NCBI GenBank assembly: GCA_023512835.1
Contig: CM042084.1
Coordinates: 47,725,609 to 47,789,608, forward strand
Source of the DNA: Taxillus chinensis
Taxonomy: Eukaryota > Streptophyta > Magnoliopsida > Santalales > Loranthaceae
Direction of reading: 5' to 3'
Length of the DNA stretch: 64,000 nt
Positions 58,463-64,000 of this stretch are shown piece after piece. Under the pieces are notes generated by a model, which had not been told where the DNA came from, did no database searches, and saw only the letters and a list, made by a program, of their open reading frames with translations. Each line of letters starts with the position of its first letter. Position 1 is the stretch's first letter. The position numbers were made by a program, and so were the translations under genes.

Positions 58463-59235
58463 GTGGGGATGGATAAATTTGAAAGAAGGTCAACCCGTCA
58501 TCTTGATCCCATAGCTGATCATGATATGTTTGCTGGGCATGTTCTTGATTGGTCAGTATTAAGACGCACAAGATTTCCTTGGAGTCAATCTTTGATTGAT
58601 CGAGATTCAACATATCTTGGACTTGATAGGTTAGTTGCAGACCCTTGCCCTCTGCTTATCAATGAAATTGTTTGTTTTTATAAAACAGCAGAGGTTATTC
58701 ATGATGATGATGAGACATCTATTGTGGGAAATGTATATGGATCAAAGGTTCGGGTTTCTGTTTCTGTAATTCAACAGGTATTTAATTTACCTAATGTGCG
58801 TGATGTTTTCCCTGAAGAAGGTGTGCATAGTTTGGCTCGTTTACTGCACTATGCTGGGAAAGTTGGTGGTAAGAGAAGGCAATATATTAAAACTGGTTTT
58901 CAAGGGTATTATCGTTTTCTTGCTATTCTCGTTGGTAAATGCTTGTTATCCCAGAGAAAGGGAAATGACGGAGTTCCATTGGAGCACATACAATGTATGT
59001 ATTGTCTAGAACGAAATATGCATGTGGATTGGGCTAGAGCTATTTTCTTTCACTGGGTGAAATATTTGGATCATAAGGGTTTTGGTAGGTACTTAAGTCG
59101 GATTATGAGGTACCAACACCCTATGACTTTTGGAGTTCAAATTGGTCGGCCTTATCCTGAGCACCTTATTTTACGAGAATTCACGATTGATGGTTATCTT
59201 GCTTGTTCGGATGTGGGGGTTGCATGCAAGAGATG
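58463..59235 (+). pseudogene. PMD-like domain of the A1 second ORF
   Basis: A 257-residue open frame, likely from an ATG at 58463-58470 (MGMDKFERRSTRHLDP). It reads HVLDWSVLRRTRFPWSQSL, LLINEIVCFYKTAEVIHDDD, VYGSKVRVSVSVIQQVFNLP, GKRRQYIKTGFQGYYRFLAI and DWARAIFFHWVKYLDHKGFG. This is the FY...V(R)...LP layout of the plant mobile-domain / 'putative plant transposon protein' group. It is related to 7625-7923 plus 9392-9864 of C1. It ends at TGA (59234) by a frameshift; the next part continues in another frame. Confidence 0.65.
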
Positions 59236-59960
59236 ATACTAGTAAAACGGCAACACCTCATTTGCCTAAGTCTCGGCCCACACCTCACCGACAATCGGTT
59301 CATGTGGATTCTGCGAGAGGCATATTTCCGCCTACGGAAGATTTCCGGGCTTCCATTTATGCTCTTCGATCTGCTTATGCCTATTCCAACTCTTAATTGG
59401 ATTCCGTGCGGTTATTTTGGGGCCGGTTTGGAACTTCTTTGATTTCGACTCGAGAGGTTATCAATTGGGGTTATGCACATGGTGATATTACTCTTGCACA
59501 ACGAGATGAGTTGTTGGCTAACCTTCATTCCCCATATAAAACTCAAGTTCCTGCTAGTGATCTAATTTCTTCTCCACCCCGACATGTTCCTCCTCCACCA
59601 GCGGGACTAACTAGAGAGTATGTGGATTTCCGGTTTGCTAAACTAGAAAAGGAGCAGAAGGAGTCTTCAAGCTTGTTAAAGAAAATTTTGGGAAAATTTC
59701 CATTTCACAAAGAATCTAGATCTCGCTACTCCAGAGGTGGATTCCCCATGGAATTCACCATTACCTACACCAAGATCACCACCAAAGTCTCCTGTGGAGG
59801 TATCTTCAAAGAGTCCGTTTCGTGTACCTAGGAAGAACAATGCTCCAATTGCTTCCTTTTTGGACGTTTCTTCCGGTGAGGACTCTTATCATTCCGCTGG
59901 TCCATCTTTGGACGTTGCGTAACCCTTTGTTCTATCCTGATCGATCCCGTCCTTTCATCC
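59236..59960 (+). pseudogene. Linker of the A1 second ORF
   Basis: Reading continues in shifted frames: DDTSKTATPHLPKSRPTPHR, a stop TAA near 59395, then ISTREVINWGYAHGDITLAQ, REYVDFRFAKLEKEQKESSS and SLLKKILGKFP (a short coiled-coil-like helix), then DSPWNSPLPTPRSPPKSPVE and ASFLDVSSGEDSYHSAGPSL. The Pro/Ser-rich character matches the linker at 9800-9864 and 34152-34310 of C1. Confidence 0.55.
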
Positions 59961-60080
59961 TTCTTCTGCTGCCTATTTTGAGTCCCTATGGACACGGCCA
60001 CCTCTTGCTCTTATTCCATATATCACACCACTTCACGAATATAGGCCTGAACGGTCAGCAATCCCTTCGAGCATATCCCA

Positions 60081-60835
60081 ATGATCGCACTTGAACGCCG
60101 ACCGAATTTAAGCTTTCCATCGACTATGGAGGATCCAGTGTTCGGTTGTGCTTACTATGATTTTGTTACCAGCACGGTCGAGCTTCGACGGTCTACCGTC
60201 AGTGATGACACTTGTACCAGAAGACCTTCGTCATATTCGTACCACGCTTGGTTTGCCACTTCGGATATTGATCATTTTTCAAGTATTTTATGAAGTGTCA
60301 CCTACCAGGATCCTGGCCGTATCCTAATGCAACCACCATGGACATAATGCCACCTGGAGTTCCATGACTTTCCCACTAGTATGGATGATATGGGAGCACG
60401 ACTTCGGGGGGAAGTTGGTTCTTTATGGCCCTGGTCTTCTTTAACGTCTGTTCTATTTCCCATATTCATTCGCCAACATTTTGTGCTCCTTCACTTGCAC
60501 CTGATGGCCAGTATGTGGTGCTTTATGATTCTTATCATGGGCACGGTTTCCCTACTCATTGGCGTTCCTTGGCTAGTGGCTTTATTCGTCGTCTTCGAAG
60601 TTTGTTGGCTTGTGAGGGTATCTTGTCCACACGCCTTGCTTTCTCTGCACCAAATGAGTTTCATACGCCTCAGCAGCCTGACACTCACAGTTGTGGAGCC
60701 TTTGTCTGTTATTTTATGATTGTTGTGCTTCAAGCTCAAGCAGAATGGCACTTCGGTTCAACCTCAGACGAATTTGCTGCGGCTATGCGTGAGATGGTAG
60801 CCCGTATTCTTTATTTTTCCAGCATGCCTTATTAG
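60081..60835 (+). pseudogene. Ulp1-like (C48-type) cysteine protease part of the A1 second ORF
   Basis: The N-terminal piece reads EDPVFGCAYYDFVTSTVELR and HAWFATSDIDHFSSIL, like the W-(I/L)-x-D substrate-groove start of Ulp1 folds. A frameshift near 60480 separates the His-containing RQHFVLLHL (about 60479) from the frame 60425-60835, which reads PDGQYVVLYDSYHGHGFP (Asp about 60529) and QQPDTHSCGAFVCYFM (Cys about 60692). H, D and C occur in Ulp1/SENP order, 17 and about 54 codons apart. Activity and substrate are unknown; the copy is broken. Confidence 0.6.
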
Positions 60836-62198
60836 GCCTTTGTAGATTTGCTTTTTGTTCTCTTTCTTTCACTGAGGACAGTGTGTCGTTTTAGTGTGGG
60901 GGAGAGGTTTTTTCCATTTTTATTTGCGGTTTTTCCTGTTTTATTGATTAGTTTTCTTGATTGAGGTATTTCTGTATTTCTTCTTTCTTTCTTTCTCTTC
61001 TTTTCTTTTTCCTGCCTGACTGTTTGTTTGCTTGTGGTTATTCATTTGCGTTGTTCTGTGTTGTGTTGCTCTGTTAGCTTGATACGCTTTATTAGCGGCT
61101 TTTGCTTGTTTTTCCCTGGATGTTTCTCTGGGCTGTTCGCTTACGGGATATACTTACTTATCTTTGGAGTGGTGCGTTTCTTACATTGATACTGAGAGTT
61201 CCCGGTTTTTTTTTATTGAGTGATTCTTCCCTACGGTGATGCGCTTATGTTAAGTACCATGTGTTGTATTATGGTGATTGGGTTGTGGCACGTTTGGACA
61301 GCCGAGTCGTCGACCACCTTGATGTGACCTTTGTTGATGTTTTGCTCGTGTTTCTTTTCCTATTTGTGATAGGCGATAGTGTTCTTAAGGTCCCATTGAC
61401 CTATTTTTGTTGTCTCTTATTTTGTGTCATTTCCTCTGTCTACGTGTGAGTTGTTGATCTCTGGTGTTATTGTGCATTCGCTGTTATTGTGATGGTATAT
61501 CGGCTAGTTGGCGATATTGGATGGGGACTCAATTTTTGGGAGATTTTGATTAAAAAAAAGTCCCTATTATGTACAAAATAAACAACAGAGGAAGAAAAAA
61601 AACAAACAAACAGCCAGTAGAGCATGTTATGCAATTTTGGCTCTTGTTATCTTTTGGCCCACTTTGTAGAGGTTTTCTGCCTTGAGGGTTGGCATGTGTA
61701 TAGTTCGAGGGTGTGTTTCTGTGTTTGTCTTTGATATCCTTTCCGCATCAACAGAGGACTCACCTCTCTTTATGGTCTATGGCAAAGGTACTTGGGTGGT
61801 TTGTTGGCTGCATCACTAGAATGAGGGACTAATTGGCTACTTGCGTAAGGTCTGAGCTTTAAGGGAACTTAAGAGTGAGGGGTGTGAGTTTACTCTTTGA
61901 GTGAGGCAGCTTTGTTACCTGTGAGTGCACTCCAGAGTGATAGGTGTTTATTCTTTTGGTGGGTAGCTGCATGGTGCTTTTGGGAGAAGCCAAGTGAAAT
62001 GCTTATAATAATTGAGTATTGGCTACAGTGTGGTGTTGCATGTAACAGCGGTAGCTGACAGCCACAAGTGCGATTTTATTTTATTTTATTTTCTTTGATT
62101 TCCTTTTATTTGCTATTTATTTTATTTCTTATTTTTCTTTGCATGAGTGCTTGTCTACTTGTTTTCTTTGTGTTTGCTCGGGGCGAGCAACATTCTAG
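60836..62198 (+). other. 3' noncoding region of A1
   Basis: GAGGACAGTGTG..AGTGTGGGGGAGAGG (about 60874-60910) is the phrase often found after the last gene of Athila/Tat elements. The rest is T-rich, with no domain. A second GTGTGGGGG run lies just before the LTR. Confidence 0.65.
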
Positions 62199-62210
62199 TG
62201 TGGGGGAATT
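62199..62210 (+). other. Polypurine tract of A1
   Basis: TGTGGGGGAATT directly precedes the 3' LTR start TGATGAGTGG at 62211. Confidence 0.85.
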
Positions 62211-63389
62211 TGATGAGTGGATTTTATATAGACATTTATGGTATATTGTGGCCTATATATACATATTTTATCTCTTTTTGTTACTCTTGTTGAGTGTATT
62301 TATCTGTTTAGGTATTTTATTTTATTTTTGGTAGAGTGTGTTTTTGTTTTTGTTTTGTTTAATTTCTTTTGCAGGTTTAATTTACTTGGGCCATGGAGAC
62401 AAGGTATGGGCAGCCATATCACTCTTGCCTTGGGCTTCCTCCAAGGCTTTAGTTGTTGGGCCAGTAGAACAAACCAGCCAAGTCCACCAATTCCGAAGGG
62501 CGGTTTTGTCAATTGCCTAGAGAAAAAAACTCAAAGATGGAGTAGGGTTTGTGGAGGAGAGGAGAGACACTGGGGAGGGGGATCCGGAGACAGGGAACAC
62601 ACCAGAGGGTCGGAGATTTTCTTGAGGAAAATTCCATGAGACTTTTGAAGATTTCTCTATCTCTCTCTCGTATGTCTACAAGGTTGTTTTTTTCATTTTG
62701 AATTGATGGCTCTGGACATGATTCTGGGGTAATCCTTTTTCTTAGGGGAGCAATGTAGCCCCCATTGTGTTGTAGGATGATTTTGACATGGTTATGTGAT
62801 GGAACAATTCTTTGATGTTTAAATTAATTTCATAATGCAATGCTTTTTGATTCATGCATGATCGAATACCTTAGCCCTAGTCCCGGGGTGGAAACATGAA
62901 ATTATTTGATTCAATTGGCTTAAGCATGGACCAAATATTTAGACAATTGAAGGATTGATGCCTTTGACTAGCCCAATTCTCAGGGACCAAGTAGTTTTGG
63001 GTATCTTTAATTTTCTTAGCATGGACCAAATGTAAGAAAATGGGTGTTAATCAGCATTATTAAGGATCAACAAATGGAATGTGAAAACCGTATGTCAAAA
63101 TCAGACTACAATGCATGGGAGGTGAAGTTGCTACCTTAGAAACCTCTATTATTGAAATTTCATATCAGTTTTGATTTAAATTAAACAATAGAAAATTGAA
63201 AAACAAATCAGTGCTAGCTGTTAAAGAGTTTTCAGACCAAAATCATTTGTCTAGGCATAACTAGCACTTGCATGCTTGGTGCTTATCTATTTGACACTGA
63301 TATAAAAAAATTCCCCGAGGTTCGACACACCGGAGTCTCAATTACTCCGCTATTCTATGAGACTAAACTGTCAGAAAAAAAAGACATCA
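62211..63389 (+). repeat. 3' LTR of A1
   Basis: 1179 bases, from TGATGAGTGGATTTT to AAGACATCA. It has a probable TATA region (about 62260), the AATGTAGCCCCC line (about 62750), CCTTAGCCCTAGTCCCGGGG (about 62870) and GGTTCGACACACC (about 63320) near the end. It shares the latter parts of its layout with the D LTRs, so the two families are related. It is followed by GAAGG. Confidence 0.85.
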
Positions 63390-63394
63390 GAAGG

Positions 63395-64000
63395 CAGCAA
63401 CGCATCAATTCTTGGAGGCTGAGACGTAGACAGAGGATAGAGAGACACGTTCTTGGAGATAGAAGCAGTTGTTGAGTTTTGACGGCAAGGGGTTGCTGGC
63501 AGAGAAGAAGAAGTGTTGGGGCTGTTAATCATCTCTATTTCTCTCTCTCTCTCTCTCTACTGGTACTGTAATCATGTGTTATTCTAGGTTTATTGTGATT
63601 GTGAGAATGATTATGGGGTAAAACCTTATTTCAAGGGGAGCAATGTAGCCCCCAAGGTCTTGTAATGTTCTGGATTATGGAATTTTGCTTGCTGTTATAT
63701 AAAATTCTGGGTTTTTAATTAGTTCATTAACGTTTTAATGCAAAGTCTGATGTATGCATAATTAGACTATCTCAACCCTTGTCTAGGGTAGAATTTGATG
63801 AACTAGATTTGACATTACATGATGGACCAAATCGTATTTGTTGAATTGGTTGTTTTCTTTTGAACACTTTTATTCTCATGGACCAAATGGTTTAAAAGTC
63901 TTAAACTTCCCTTTTCATGGACCAAGTGTTAGGGCGTGGGTGATGACCATTATAAACTTGGAATTAATTAAATGTTTTTAAGCAAGTACCATAGCAGAAC
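63395..64000 (+). repeat. D3 right part
   Basis: Continues the D3 LTR after A1: transcript-leader-like part, CT run at 63538-63558, GGGGAGCAATGTAGCCCCC at about 63638, and a CCTTGTCTAGGG line at about 63778. The LTR end is not reached within the window. Confidence 0.65.

Larger units (their letters stand above)
57660..63389 (+). mobile_element. A1: Athila/Tat-type gypsy element with a large internal deletion
   Basis: It starts TGATGAGTGGATTTTATATA (57660). After 22 bases identical to the start of its 3' LTR (62211-62232) the sequence jumps into the integrase C-terminus (57682). It then has a spacer, PMD-like and Ulp1-like coding, a 3' noncoding part, PPT (62199) and full 3' LTR (62211-63389). 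GAAGG flanks both sides (57655-57659 and 63390-63394). One deletion from LTR base 23 to the integrase end removes 5' LTR, PBS, gag, PR, RT and RNase H. Confidence 0.85.
56754..64000 (+). mobile_element. D3: D-family LTR running off the window, split by A1
   Basis: It starts TGATAACGTGCATTTATGCC at 56754, like D1 and D2. It has the D-type upstream part, one palindrome with changed arms (57566-57587) and TTATAAGAAGAG (about 57636). It is interrupted by A1 at 57660 and resumes at 63395. The right part has a CT run (63538-63558) and the AATGTAGCCCCC line (63640). The end lies beyond 64000. It cuts off C2. Confidence 0.7.

Overview
The window is plant nuclear DNA made almost wholly of nested LTR retrotransposons. 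No host gene, tRNA, rRNA or CRISPR array could be supported. The organism is an angiosperm, probably a eudicot. The reasons are Ty1/copia pol of Maximus/SIRE type, Ty3/gypsy chromovirus pol of Del/Tekay type, a gypsy remnant of Athila/Tat type, initiator-Met primer-binding sites and a TRIM-like fragment. Nearly all coding regions carry stops or frameshifts.

Left part (1-39500). After T-rich low-complexity DNA and a GCTTCGAG/GCTTCGGG minisatellite comes a 5'-truncated copia element, C1 (about 2790-39497). C1 has pol (2790-5948), a spacer, a second large ORF (PMD-like domain followed by an Ulp1-like cysteine protease), a polypurine tract and a 3' LTR. The second ORF is split by three insertions: D1 (7924-9391), the gypsy element G0 (9865-34151, minus strand) and a solo LTR (34560-36446, TSD CAAAA). 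G0 is itself split by two plus-strand gypsy elements with paired LTRs, G1 (13698-23131, TSD ACACA) and G2 (24000-32986, TSD ACCTC/ACCTA).

Middle part (39500-46389). A minus-strand LTR of a related family (39601-43456) is split by D2 (40847-42278). It is followed by degenerate CTACGA/CTTCGA and GACTCGTAGA repeats, which are split by a solo LTR (44071-45936, TSD GTCGC).

Right part (46390-64000). A second copia element, C2, has a 5' LTR split by a solo LTR (46665-48486, TSD ATACT) and a pol split by another (54133-56069, TSD TTATG). C2 is cut off at 56754 by D3, a third D-type LTR that runs off the window. D3 contains A1 (57660-63389, TSD GAAGG), an Athila/Tat-type element whose 5' LTR is reduced to its first 22 bases and joined directly to the integrase C-terminus. 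A1 keeps a PMD-plus-Ulp1-like coding region and a full 3' LTR.

The main biological points are these. (1) PMD/Ulp1-like ORFs lie 3' of pol in two unrelated retrotransposon superfamilies. (2) A palindrome array with an ACGT core lies directly upstream of the TATA box in the LTRs and is shared by two LTR families, with paired changes. (3) A covarying hairpin lies in the LTR leader. (4) G0 has two unlike ends but a matching target-site duplication.
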